A stretch of 64,000 nucleotides of DNA from assembly GCA_030407085.1 (NCBI GenBank), contig CM059587.1, forward strand, positions 94,545,001 through 94,609,000, given 5' to 3'. A program made the translations under genes and the position numbers. Each line of letters opens with the position of its first letter. Within the stretch, counting starts at the first letter, position 1. Source of the stretch: Trichopria drosophilae. Lineage: Eukaryota > Arthropoda > Insecta > Hymenoptera > Diapriidae. Positions 1 through 13,129 of this stretch are shown one piece after another. Below the pieces are notes generated by a model. The model was not told the DNA's origin, ran no database searches, and saw only the letters and a list, made by a program, of their open reading frames with translations.

Positions 1-3000
1 CGCCACCGCGATTCTCCAAGGTATGCGTTCTGGTGCTTTACAATTGGACCCCTTCTTCTTTCCTTCCGTTCTTCTTTTGCACACTAGGTGCAACTTTATA
101 GATAAAGCGATACTTTTTTGGTAATCGTAATGTGATATTGGAAGCATGCTTAGAATTTGTTAAGTCAGAATTATCACATCCGCGGTGATAATTTTAACTG
201 GACATTTTGAATATTAAAGTCATAAAAACTCTTTCACCAATTGCTTTTAAGACTTATTTGGATCTTTATAGGAAACGCTGGAATGGTATCTATTTTGTAC
301 ATTTGATTCTTTGGGCAACCAACGACCCCTCGAGTTGTCCGACACTAGGAACTGTCCCCTCTTGCATTGAACAGTACTGTGGTCCATCCATTTTATTATC
401 AAGTGATCCGAAGAAGGCATGTAAATACACATTTCATACCTGGGAATAAATGTTGCTGTAGTAGCGTTGGCCTTTAAATACGCTCGTGAAGGGAAGAACA
501 CCACAAACAACAAGGTCAGTTTGAGAAGGGTCAGCGAAAGAGGGACCTACTCCAGAGGTTGCACTGCATGTATTCTAAATATTGACTATAATATATGTAA
601 TTATTTGCCAAGTAACTTAAACGTTAATTCACAACAAGATACAATTTTTCGCGAGATCTTGAAGCCGCGTGTACAAATTTCCTAAACAACAAGAAGACAT
701 GTGTAAGATCTGATAAATTAAAAATAAATAAATATTGCTTGAGATATGTGGTCTTTTGACGAAAAAATGAAAATAAAAACAATGATATTTTCCTTTGTGC
801 TTTCGATTTGCAGATACGATAAACAGAAAATAAGTTTGCAAACAGTATTTGTACTATAACCGCGCTGGAGTTATGAATTTCGAAGATCGGTATATAATAG
901 ATAAAAAAATGAATTTAAGCAACAGGATTCCGTTTCCCTCTATAGGTGATAGCAAGAACATATGCCTACTGTAAGGAATAGACGTTTCGTCACAGGAATC
1001 AAGGTGGCTTGTCAATAAGGCGAACCTAGAAACCCTTCCTTATAAGTGCTTAGTTTGTAATTTGAAATTCTTAAATAAATCTAGCAGAGGAGGAAATTTT
1101 GAGTTCATTTGTTTTAATCAGAAACTTTCTAATATCATTAGACGAAACGCAAATTGGAAAACTAAAATCTCCTGATTGAAGTAACTGCTCATATAGTAAA
1201 ACAAAATGTGATTAATCATCACTGTAACCACCTTAAAAACTATAATAGTATTATAGGTCAATTTCTGATCTCTTATTAGTAACATACCTAGATGTTTAGA
1301 AAATTCCTGAAGAGATAGATTATTTACTGAAATACTATTGGTAAGCAACTGAATACTGCTGATAAGGTAATTAATTCATCCTTGTTACCATCTCATGCTG
1401 TCGTTAGTCATATCTTAGTAAAAAAATTAAGACATTCGTTTAAACCGCCATTTAAAAGACTAATAGAAAATATTTTCTATATATGCAAATATGTATAAAA
1501 GTCGTGCATGCCAATATCTGTTCGCATACTACATACATTATGTAATATTAGTTAGGCGACCGGATGCCTAATGACCGAAACGAATGACCATTTCTACATC
1601 GAGAGCGTCGAGCGCAAATCATCGAGCCATGAACTTCGCGAGGGTGTCTAGCGGTGATAAGCGAAACTAATTTGTTTGGTCGGTGAGCAGACTCAATTTA
1701 CTAAACTTTTATTAAATTGTATATAACCCAGCTTTTAATAAATCTACTACATACGTTAAATCTTCATAAGTTCTTTCAAAGCTGAGCAGAAGGTTTGCGT
1801 TGTCCTATTTAACATAAAATATATTGAAAAGATAATCAAAATAATAATAAAAACGCGTTTGCTGAATTTTGATGTAAATTATTGATTAAGATCGAGTAAA
1901 TTGCAAATAGTAAAAAGGACACATATATTATTAACGTATTAAAGTTTAGTGCTAACTAGTACTAGCAAGTACTGATCATAAAGAAAATGAAAATGATATG
2001 ATAATCTTAAATAAGCAAATTAGATGAGTAACAAAAATTTAACTGAAATAAATTTAAATTGATATTTTTGATAATTAGGTAATAACCCTTTCGTATTTTA
2101 ACGTAATTTATTGCGCATAATTTGCTCATTTCATAGAGCAGTTTTAAAAACTCTTTACTAAGCATAAAATGCAATTAGTTTCTCTTTTAAAGTGAAAAAG
2201 TAAAAGAAATAATCGATTCCAAGAGTAAATGTTCGTAACAGATGCGTTCATTACTACTCGCTAATTTGCGGTTGAAAAAATATGTAAGAATGCGCAGATT
2301 GTTGTCACTTTTTCAATTAACGCGTCATATTAAAATACGCGTAAAAAGCGAATGGTACGAGCGCACTTATTGTTCGATGCGGGACTTTAACCGACGGCAG
2401 GCAGGTGCGTAATGCAAGGCGGTATCTTGAAACATTGTCTCGAACGTTGCATATATAAATATTTCTGTTTTATTTTTTTTTAGTCGAATTAAAAATAAAA
2501 ACAAAATAAAAAGCTAAACAAGGTGACTTTTTATTCCTTGTTTGGGATGATAAGATCTATTTTTTTCATTTATATTGTAAAATATTGTGTGAACAGACAG
2601 CAATACATATAAAAATACTAGTAATAAGACAAAACTCTTTCTGTTTGCTGAGAGTTAGTAGTTGAAGTTTTTCATATCTCAAAGGATAAAAAATACTACA
2701 TTACCGGATCACTTATAATTTGCAGTTATTTAAATTCCAATGTTTTGCAATGTATCTTTCTTTCAGAGGTCCCCTCTTATTTTAACCACTCAGGATCAGT
2801 TTGCCTGACTTGAAGTTAGGTAAGGTGCACTATATAGCGCCTCTGCTTTTTACTTCTTTGCGTTTCAATTACAGTACACCAGAGGTCTCTGATTACTGTC
2901 TATTTGCGTAAGTTATAAATAATGTGGCGGTACCTACATACGCGGATCTACTCCAAGAAGATGACATAAAGTTTGCAGGTTCATGCAGAACGCAATATTA

Positions 3001-4900
3001 GAGTGTTATTCGAAATCCAAATAGAACATTAAGCGTATTCATGAAATTTTGGTGATCCCCAGGAGAAAATAAACGTTGAAAATATTATCCATTGTTGCGG
3101 TCTATCCATTTTTTTCAAACTCCAAATTACAATACAGTGGAGAATTCCTCATTGTTCTTTTTTATTAAAAATGTAACTTTTTTATCGCTGTGGTGTAAAA
3201 AGATTACAGAAAACTATATTTGCGCCACGATGGCGATAAGGTCCAACATCCGGATTACTGGAATGCGATAATCGCCTGCGCATTTGCAGGGGGTAGCTGT
3301 CCGGAAAATGGCGGGCAGCAACTAACAGATCGATTGGTTCGCCAGCCTCACTGCTCTTCCCTTTTTCTCCCAACTCCAATCATTCGTGGCAATTCAGTAC
3401 TCGAATCACGGTTTGGTAAATTATTTGATCACCTGACCATTCTAGTACGATTAGTATTTTTTTAAAACAAGGTTCTTTTAATTCAAACAATAGAATTTTA
3501 CAAAATTACGAACGAAAGCGTACGATACGCTGAAAAATGTCTAAATTCGCCCAGTAAATATTGAAACACATGTTATACGATAGTCCCAAAAACTACAAAA
3601 TAATAATCTTTAAATTTGGCAATATGGATTTCATTACTCGACTAAAGTCAACTTTCAATAGCCGGCTTGACACTGACAGTCATCTAAAATCAATAGACAA
3701 TCGACATTAAGTAATCTTCAAGAGATATGTTAACAAAACATAGAACGTACCGCAGAACCTCCAAGTAGTAAACATCACACTAGATACTTCATCAGACGTG
3801 CAATTTCTTAAACCATAGAACGACGCATCAAATCTCCAGCTTACAATAATTTGTTTCTTATAGGTTTTGGTCAGTTGTAAAGTCTGATAATGGTTAAAAG
3901 CCCTCCATCGAAGATACATTTTAAGTACAGCCAAAGAAATTGAAACTCCGTAATTGATCATATTCCACCAGCCCATAGGTTCGATGCAATTATCCTACTT
4001 TCTACGGAGGAGCGCAAGACTGCGCACGATATAGGAATTGTGATTTTCTTTGGGCCTCATGGTGTTGCATAAAGAGTGAGAGAAGCGGAAGTTCAGTTAT
4101 GTAGTTTTCGACGAGATCAATTATGGAGGTTTTGTACATTTCAGAAAATGCTGAAGATGAGTGTATACTAGATACCTTCAGATAAGCTTAAATTCAGTGT
4201 GTAACGATATTTAAACATTAATTTACCATTTTATATGCATTTTTATTAAACATGGATAGATATTTCTCGTCCCAGGTCCTCTCACGGACTCGTCAGCTGG
4301 GTTATGTTAGCCGACCTTGCCCAAGATACAACACTGATCATAAACAAATGTAACAAAATAAAGGATACTACTCGCTAACCCATACCGAGCAACTGCCACC
4401 GATGCTCAGTCATCTTCTTCTTCGTGACACAAACTAACTGATATTTATCCACGATGTTAATATTTATACAATGTCATGCAGGCAAGTAAATAAGCACAAT
4501 TTTTTCTTTATATTCTTCTAAAATACCGCTATATCTAATTATGGTGCCTTACATCAGAACACACCATTACAAGTGCCATCGAAATAAAATTCAGTCTATC
4601 CAAATAGATGTTTTTTAGATAGTTTTTCAACCAGAGGTGCAGCTTAGAATTATTGACACATTTTCCCACAGATCTTTGGAACTCTTTTTCATAAAATTTC
4701 ATAAATTCGTAAAATATCATCAGATAATCCTATCTCAATACCCAATTAAACATCTCTGAATACCCAAATGTTTCAAGTCCAAAACACCTCCAGTCACAGT
4801 TCAAATCCTTTTAAAAGAACGAAAGAAACAATGGAGTTACATGTAACGTACAGAGCCGTTGATTTATTATCTTTATCACGTGTCATTCGCGAAAAAGCAA
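1..4900. other. AT-rich non-coding stretch, no gene recognised
   Basis: No reading frame here resembles a known protein, and the open frames are short and lack coding character. A GC-rich 20-base start followed by GTATGC at 21 could be the end of an exon on the plus strand. A denser patch at about 3.2-3.4 kb has several GATA/TTATC words. The rest is AT-rich DNA with homopolymer runs and no clear repeat. It could be intergenic or a long intron. Confidence 0.5.
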
Positions 4901-4929
4901 ACTCGTCATCGTGAACGTCGCTTTTCTAC

Positions 4930-5470
4930 TTTCTCCTGACTTTCGCCCTCGATACACCCACACGTAGACTTTAGCCGTATCTTTCCAGCGTATACGCGGA
5001 TTACGGGAGATAAACGCCTTTAATTATTTTTCCCCGCGAAATCCCTGAGCAAACACGAGGAATAACACGACGGAACGGGCGTCCCTTAGAAGCACGAGCT
5101 CGCGCGCAGGAATATTTCTACCAACGAGGGGGGAAGGTGCCTTTAACAGGCTATTATTGTGCTGGACCGTTATTGTATGAGACGATAAGTCGGGAGATAA
5201 AACCCAAAACGACCCTCTCTCGCGGATCGTCATCGCCGCGTGCGAGACGTCCGCCTGAATTTTATCGCGCCTTGATCGCAGTTTCGATGCATTATGCACA
5301 ATTGCGGATTTCGATTCGTTCCTCAGCCCCGGCGACGTTTATTAGAATATCTTCATTGCTTCATTGTACGGAAAAAATAAATGCTGCCCCAAACGAAAAT
5401 GCGGCATTCGTCAATCGCATACCCGATCGATGGGGCGGCAGCGAAAATTCCTTATCGCAGATCAAAAAGC
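4930..5470. promoter_or_regulatory. GC-richer block, candidate enhancer or conserved non-coding element
   Basis: This block is clearly richer in G+C and CpG than its AT-rich surroundings and has sharp edges. It holds homeodomain-type TAAT words, GATAA words and a C/EBP-like ATTGCGG. It is open in one plus frame (5137-5508) and one minus frame (5024-5299), but neither translation resembles a known family and neither has flanking splice logic, so coding is not favoured. Calling it regulatory is inference from composition only. Confidence 0.3.
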
Positions 5471-5559
5471 TGACATTTTCTTCACTTGCCAAATTGAGCA
5501 TGTCGTAAAAATCGTCACAAAAATATTGATGAAATCTCGCATATATCATCTCGTGTTAT

Positions 5560-8500
5560 AAGCAAGTCGTTTCTCTGAATGTGTATGTTTATTAGAAAAA
5601 GCCCAGAAATCAAAACACATGTACAATTTCTCAAGACCAAATTATCAAAATCACAGCACTTTAACAGGATTCATTACATATGAAGAAGTTATTTTGAAAT
5701 ATGCAAGAAATATCTACTTAATTTATTTACCCATATTTCTATAAATTTTCCTGTAGAAATGAAAGCGCAGCGTACGCTTAAAATAACTAGAATCACGTCT
5801 CATTAGCTGTTTAACAAAAGGTTTGTAAGTGCACCATAAGGCTTCGAAATGCGCAACTTTAGATATTTTGGGTTCCATAAATTACGTACTTCCAGTAATC
5901 ATTACAATTCATGTCTACCACATTGGATCGGGCACTTTGAATAAGAAAAACTTCACGACAAATTCACAAACTAGATCTTATTTTGATCCATTATAACCAT
6001 TTCTGAGAGCAGAAATTCATTTTGAAATATAAGGAATTACAGTAACATTGGAATTATATGTCACTCGACCTTATGTGCTTATTGTCCTTAATGTAAACAA
6101 TAACACAAGGAAACTCTCGAACTCTCCCCGTTATGATGATGTTGGTACGCGGAGAGAAATTTCTAATGTTTATACCGTGGGTCACCTTCGCCCGAAAAGA
6201 CTCAGGCTCTTACTTACGAGATTCGTTTGTTGTCATACTCTTTTGCCGTGGCCGCAGAGATTGACAACGTATTCTACCGTGGACGCATTTTTTATTTCCC
6301 CGAGACCCACCGGATATATTTTAAGTATTTGAACGTATTTTTTCAACTAATTTCATGACAAAATGGCGTCTCTATAGCAATTATCCGATGGAGTCATTTT
6401 TTTTTAAGAGGGTCTTTTTCTTTAATGGACGGACATCTGACCTCTTTAGATTTTGAGCTGGAATAAAAAACCAAACATTTTTAGTTTATATATAAACAAC
6501 TATCGACGTATGTCGTAGGTTAAAAAATTGTTTATATTTTTTATACTTACGATGTGTCTGCCTATCTCAAAAAAGCGGTTTCGAGAAAATCGAATGTCGC
6601 CGCAGAATGGAAAATTTGGATATTTAGATACTTTTGACGGATTCCATTTTTCGATATATTCATTTCAAGAACGGTAAAATTTGGAATAAAGAAATGTTAT
6701 TAATAAAATTTCAAAAAAATAAATTTTATGCGAATTCTTTTATTCCGACCGTTAGCAAAAAATGCCCAAACTTACCATCATGGGCATCTAAACTTACTAT
6801 TCTCGTACTAAGATCCATACGTTCCTAGATAACACCAAAACTCCCTATTTCCTGGCGACAATCCCTAAAACATTTAAGATAGCCTATAAAATAACTTGTT
6901 TAATTATAGTTTTTTATTGCAATCTTGAAAACAATTATCTACGATATTTTTACATGTCCTTAAAAGCGTCCAATGAAATTATTCTTAATGTTATATCTGA
7001 CGCTATTCGTTCGTTGTAGCAGCATTTAAATGATTCATTTCCATGCAAATTCGAAAACGAATGTTACGCGTGCAGCGATGGACGCGACTTAATTGGCAGA
7101 AGTGTTTCTTTAGCATAATCACGTCGGTCTTATATGGCCTTTATAATTAGAACACGCAAAAGTAATGCAACAATGTACATAAAGAACATGAATGTTCTTC
7201 GATATTTGAAATAATCATCGCACACCACTGACCCTATTTTGCATCCTAAGACGACTGGGGAAATTTTCTTTTGTTTTTCAATCGGTTTTTTCTTTGTGAG
7301 TAGTTTAATTTTATTTCCAAATCTTGTTGATAGACTGCGATTACGACCAATGTTTAATTAACTTATCAACAACATTAAAAACCTAAATAACAGAACGATT
7401 TTACGTAACGTCCTCGGTTGTTGTTTATGCGTTTCCAGACAGTTTGAAATATCGCCATGCGATAAAACTATTTTAATGTTCGAATTCGTACATAACCTCA
7501 AAAGTGCTCGTCTAGCAATTTCGCGCAGCCGGAGTCCAGGAAATTGAAGACGACTCGCAGAACGAATTGAGACGTCGTCGCCGGAAAGATTTCCGAAGGC
7601 ATAAGCGAAGTAAGAACACGTGGTGGAGCTCGACTGCTCTACAAATATACAAAATTAACTGCGCTCGCTCCAGATTTTACGGCCGAGACATAGTGACACG
7701 AGAACGGAGAACGTCTGCTGTGCTTCACTTCGTCGTCTATATATTTCTGCTTGACTTTCTCTGGGGATGTCGTGTCATCGCGCCAAGTTAGATCTGTGAA
7801 TTTCGACTGTCACATCGATATGGTCAATTTCTTATAAAAACAATTTAATACGCGGATGCGAAGAGAGAAGGAGATAGAGATCATCCAGTGTTAAAACCAC
7901 ACACGGGGAAAATAGTGTTGATGCTGTATCCAAAATATGTCACTGTAAAACCGAAGAAGTTGTCAGTATTTTCGTTGCTCTGACTTTAAAAAAATGAGGT
8001 TTGGTAATACTTCCTTAAGGAAAGTCTTACAAATCCTCAAAATTCTCATCACTCTCCTTGCCTTTTTTCGTGTCAGGGGCTGATCATCTATAGCCAGCCT
8101 GAATGTAATGCCAGAGATGAAGGTTATAACATTTACACCGAACATTCATATTTTGAAAATAATATCGCAAACAGTTCTAATCATCTTATCGACTCCATAG
8201 CTACTGCCATGTCACTGTTTCTGCAACAAGAAGCTGGTACATTAGAATGTCTAGTCTGCTTAGTCACAGTGTAGTAATTGTTGGCTACTTCAACAAAAAA
8301 TGTCATCAATCAAACACATTTCGGTTTTCAATTTTAATATTATACCGTTTAAGTCCTAGTTTTTATTAATGCATATATCGATATTTTAAAAATTACTTTT
8401 TTCAGGTGTGATTACCAGTTCTACGTTGTTCTTCTTTAGGGCACTCTTATAAAAGGCGTATGCGGTTATGTTGTAATCCGATTACAGTCATGTAAACCGT

Positions 8501-8600
8501 ACGTCTAAAATTCAACAATCAATTAGTAACGAAGAAAAAGTGGCAGTTCTAAATGCAGACTAATAACGTGTGAATATTTGGAAAAGAGGTTAGGTAAACC
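5560..8600. other. AT-rich non-coding stretch
   Basis: Nothing coding was recognised. A moderately GC-rich patch at about 7.5-7.8 kb is open in one plus frame, but the translation matches nothing known. A good splice-acceptor-like tract ends at 8404 and could belong to an unseen transcript. Confidence 0.4.
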
Positions 8601-9360
8601 CATCTGAATAAGGCGTCTGGTTAATGGGACCACCCGCGGCCCCGCACTAATACTACGGCGATTAAATGCAGACGCGGGATATTAAACGCTTGCCGCGCGT
8701 TGCGTACCCGACTAGAACGAATTTTGACAATACGCCACACCACAAAACACTTACTAAACGTCGTAAAAGTTCTTGAAGACTTTGATTTCATCCAATCCTG
8801 CTTTAATTTGAAACAGTCCAAAGGTTTAAATAATTTGATAGTTAACTTGCTGATAAACTATACAATTTTTCAAAAATATCCAAGTGATATTTCGTCCTAC
8901 TAGTAATGCAAATTTCCTATTTATTTTAGTCATTACAGAAATAATTTCCACAGCAACAGAAGGAACGTATATGCATAAAATGGAAGAGGACGTTTTTGTG
9001 TACGAAACAAACCTTTAAAATGTATACCGGCAAACATCTCAAGTTTAAAGGTACCGAAATTCATTAATTATCACTTGAATACAAGGTATTTTCCGGATCA
9101 TAATGAAGGTACAAGGACTCCACAAGGGCCTCGGACCCCATTGGTGCGGGAGCTTTAAGTGTGGCAGCGGCAGTAATAATAAAAGTGCGGTGTAAGTGAA
9201 ATTTGAGACGGTAAGTCTAATGGTACTAGGGGCGAGCCAACACGTTCGGTGGGCCTAACTGACCCATTATACTTTTCGATGACGCGAGAAGGGACTCCAA
9301 GTATCGGATTCGGTCATTAGCTAACGCGCGTGTCATCACGCTTTTAGTCGTCATACCGCC
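8600..9360. promoter_or_regulatory. Two GC-richer patches, possible regulatory DNA
   Basis: Patches at about 8.61-8.72 kb and 9.11-9.36 kb are CpG-rich against an AT-rich background. They carry TTAAT/ATTAAA homeodomain-type words next to GC-rich words and have no usable reading frame. They resemble the block near 5 kb. The function is inferred from composition only. Confidence 0.22.
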
Positions 9361-12300
9361 AAAAACCAATCATTTCGCAAATTGCAATTAGACATAAACA
9401 CTTAAATAACTAAAATTTATATAAACAAGTTAAGGTTTATTTATTCGTTAAATTGATAAATATTTTAACTGATTTTCCGCTAAACATTTCATTTTTTATT
9501 TTGAAAAGTCTCATAATATCATCATCTTTTCACCTCTTTTTCTGGGTGAAACATTAAAATTTACAGTTTATGATTATATATTCAATGAACTACTTCCCAT
9601 ATTAAGTGTTGAAATTGTATTATTTTGATAGAAAGGCAACGTATTTAATTTGTTTCAAATACATGAGGAATACTGTCCAACAGGAAACAAAAAATGTACA
9701 ATTTATGGCAATAAAAAAGATAAATTAATGTCGATTTCATTATTTTAATTTTATATGCATTAGGCGTGTACATATAATAAAATATCATTCATATATTGTC
9801 ATTGTACTCAGGCGCATCAAAGTTATAATGATTTTATGCTATTCGGATATGAAATGCTTCATGCATTGAAGTTAGACTATGGAATCCGTTATGATCGAAT
9901 CAAAATCCAACTTCTACAACTGGAAACACGAGTGCCTCTTGTAGAGATAATACACTGAGAGAAATGATTTTCTAATAGTTAATGTTAGCTAATTTCAAGG
10001 TTCTTACATTAACTGTAATAGTAACTGTAAAGTAAAAAACGACAGGTAACTTTGAGACGAAAATACCAGCACTTTCCTGTACGACAGCATTGTTATTGTG
10101 TATTAACTCATATATTTTAACATTCAAGAAGCGTTCGTTAACTTTTAATAAAGCTTACATTAAATTCTGTCGTTTGTGTAGCTCATGTCAACAATGCATC
10201 GAAAAATTCGCAGAGAATCGAATGACCGCATGTGTGTATGTTTGTTTATCTCTGGTTCGGCGAAACTGTAAGCGTGTAAATGTGTCACGTAATGATCCCA
10301 ACAATAATATTTAAAATTCTTATATTCACTATTAACATAACAAATTTAACCGAATCTCAGATTACGGTAACTTCAGGACAAAGTATCTTACCTTAAGATC
10401 AAAATCTAAATTATGTTAGCTTTGCTATGAAGCTATTACATGAGCTGTAACGTCGGGTAAAGTTTCTCATGCTGTTGCATAATTTGTCTGCCTGCACGTG
10501 ACAGTAAAATTCTGTAACATAAAAAGTATTAGAATTTTCGGAACATTTCTAACCTAACATTGGAGATTTGTTACTGACATTAGACTCACTCATTGTACAT
10601 ATTTTCCATCCTTTCGGAAATTTGAACTAAACGGCTTTTGATTGAATTTCCGAATTTGTGATTCATCTAGAGTATCCTGCTTGAGTTACAGATTCTCAAA
10701 TACTCTGAACCCTCTGAACCCATACTTAGGTAATATCTTGCAAATATGGATTGCTTGCGCGCGAGCAACAAGAAACAGAGCCATCTGCTGTAACATCACT
10801 CCGCCTCATAGAATAAAGAATACAGTCGATAAAGAAGAAACACTCTATTGGTAATAAATTATGGCCTAAGATAAATGTATGTATTTAACAAAATAAGTGT
10901 ATTCAAAAGTTTATTGTTTAATTTTCTCTATACTTTTTGAACAATAAATTATTCCACTGATTTTAAGATGATATAAAAAAGCTATTTGTATTTCTGATGA
11001 ATGTAATTCTGATAAAATTAATCAACAATTGTTTGAAACTATTACATTATTTCGATATTTTATACAATTGCGTTTTAAAATAATAACATTAGATAAAATA
11101 TTTGTTTCGACGTCATCGAAATAAGGGATCTTAATATGCACTTTTTGTATTAATTTCTTCGAGTTTCTTATAAGTTTACCGTTCCAATCAAGTCCTGTAG
11201 CAGTCACTTAATTATTCGGGAATAAAGTTTTAGAATCTGTGAAAGCGTTATTCACAAATTTGCCAAATGAACATTCGAGCGAAAAAACACATAAAGATAA
11301 CAAGCATAAGGACTTGGTCCGCCAGAGGATTTTTGAATGTTCCGACTCTTTCGTAAATTATCGCGACTGTTATGGCTCATTTGCATCCTCGGCGTTCAAT
11401 TTACTATCCCGAAATCGTTTTAATTTTCAGGTCGCTTCGACTACCAACGTCACGGACACGTTTCTTTTCCAAATTGGCATTTATGTTTTGCAAATTGTCG
11501 TTAGTTTTCGTCCCAGAAGATTTTTTCTAGCCATCAATGTATTTTTTATTGCTATACGGCGGCGAACTATCGGTGTGACTTTGTAAGGAATTGGAAAGTT
11601 TTACATTTGTAAACGAATGTAGATATTTAGAATCGAAATGAGATGTACAAGATGTTTTCACAAATTACCGGCAAGTACTTTAAGAGTTCTTTTATCTTTT
11701 TTGAATGTTTAAAACAGGCAAGAATGAACCTGCTAGATCGACTCTTTAATAGTTTCACATTTAACCGATGTCGATGATGAAGCATATCACACCTATTACC
11801 TAATTTTCTCAATTATCTGTACAACTTTGTTATTATATAAATTAACATATAGATACTTATAAATCCAATTGATTCATTATAAAGAAGAAACAAACGAACT
11901 TGAATAAAAATTTTAATTTATTACGTTTTATTATTTTAAATTTTTTTTCATATTGATTTATTCATTTATTTACTTATTATTGTTCATCGCAGATTATCGA
12001 TTAATGTTTTCAGTATGTCTCAGGCAATCCCGAATTTAGACAAATATAGTCATTTTCTTTTCACAATGTTTATAACACAAATACTATCTTATCAACTGAC
12101 TACTTTGGAACCCTCTGCTTGTAAAGAGAATCAGTCGATAATGACAATTTCTGATGTAAAATTTTCAGATTAGGAGGGTTCCAAAGTGCTCCGCCAATAA
12201 CGTAGGAATTTTCAGTAAAAACCGTAAATACAAAACGATTGAATCGATTTTTCCAAATTCGGGCTCTATAAGGGCGATTCTCATTAATATATACCGAATC

Positions 12301-12690
12301 CTAGAAAATAACAAAGAAGTTAATTGAATACGGACCGAGAATTTTCCGAAATAAATGATTTCTATTTATTAAGCATATACTAGTTAATGTATCTTATGGA
12401 CAAACTTTTATTGAATAAATATTGTAATGAATACAACTACAGTTAATTGACTATAAAATTTAGAACAAAAATTAAACAGAATTAACACATTTCAAATTTG
12501 ATTTTATGAGCCTCGGATTTTCGCTGCATAAAACAAGGATATATGCTGAAAAAACAAAATGCAAATCAGGTGTAAGCAGGATAATAAAAATACTCATGGC
12601 TTTTTCAGTATCATTTGGATCCAAAATTCGTATTTTCGAAGTTTGAACACAATTCAACAGATAAACTGAATGTAGCCTGCAGAATGGATT
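9360..12690. other. AT-rich non-coding stretch
   Basis: No recognisable gene. A small patch at about 11.31-11.48 kb has denser sequence (TTATGG and ATTTGCAT words, and an acceptor-like tract ending at 11431). It is open for 115 codons, but the translation looks random. No repeat family was recognised. Confidence 0.4.
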
Positions 12691-12836
12691 ATTTGCTCTA
12701 TATTAATCCCCACCCTAAGTTATACGCCCAAAGCATACATCCATCCTAAGTTATACGCCCACCTTGTCCAAAGTTATAATAGCATCTTTCTCTCCTTCAC
12801 CGATTACATTGTTTCGCTGAACTACACTCGCTTCGC

Positions 12837-12856
12837 CACACACACACACACACACA
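12837..12856. repeat. (CA)10 microsatellite
   Basis: Ten uninterrupted CA units just upstream of a duplicated 37-bp motif. Confidence 0.95.
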
Positions 12857-12862
12857 GAATCG

Positions 12863-13126
12863 GGATGTATGACAAATGTTCGAACGAAAAAATGTTCGAT
12901 CGTATATTTTACACGAGTCAAAAGTCTAAATTACATTGGTCGAACATTTATCATATATCCCAGAATCGCCTATTGCACGGATATAAACAAAGTTCGGAAG
13001 TGGGGATAGAGAGGGGCTATAACTTTGGAGAATCATCCGCCATTTTGAAAGAACCGGCCGTATAACCGACGAGGCCTACTGTACTTGCGGATGTATGAGA
13101 AATGTTCGAATGAAAAATTGTTCGGA
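12863..13126. repeat. Direct duplicate motif pair
   Basis: A motif of about 37 bp, beginning GGATGTATGA(C/G)AAATG and containing TTCGAA and GTTCG words, occurs at about 12863-12899 and again at about 13089-13126 in the same orientation, 226 bp apart. Just upstream, at about 12.71-12.76 kb, CCTAAGTTATACGCCC is also repeated twice. The block looks like a decayed repeat element of unknown class. Confidence 0.6.
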
Positions 13127-13129
13127 AGT

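Noticed and set aside
5137..5508. 123-codon open frame
   Set aside because: No family resemblance, no matching splice sites, and an overlapping open frame on the other strand; more likely GC-rich non-coding DNA.
11239..11586. 115-codon plus-strand frame
   Set aside because: No domain, no signal for splicing at its edges, and a composition expected of chance.
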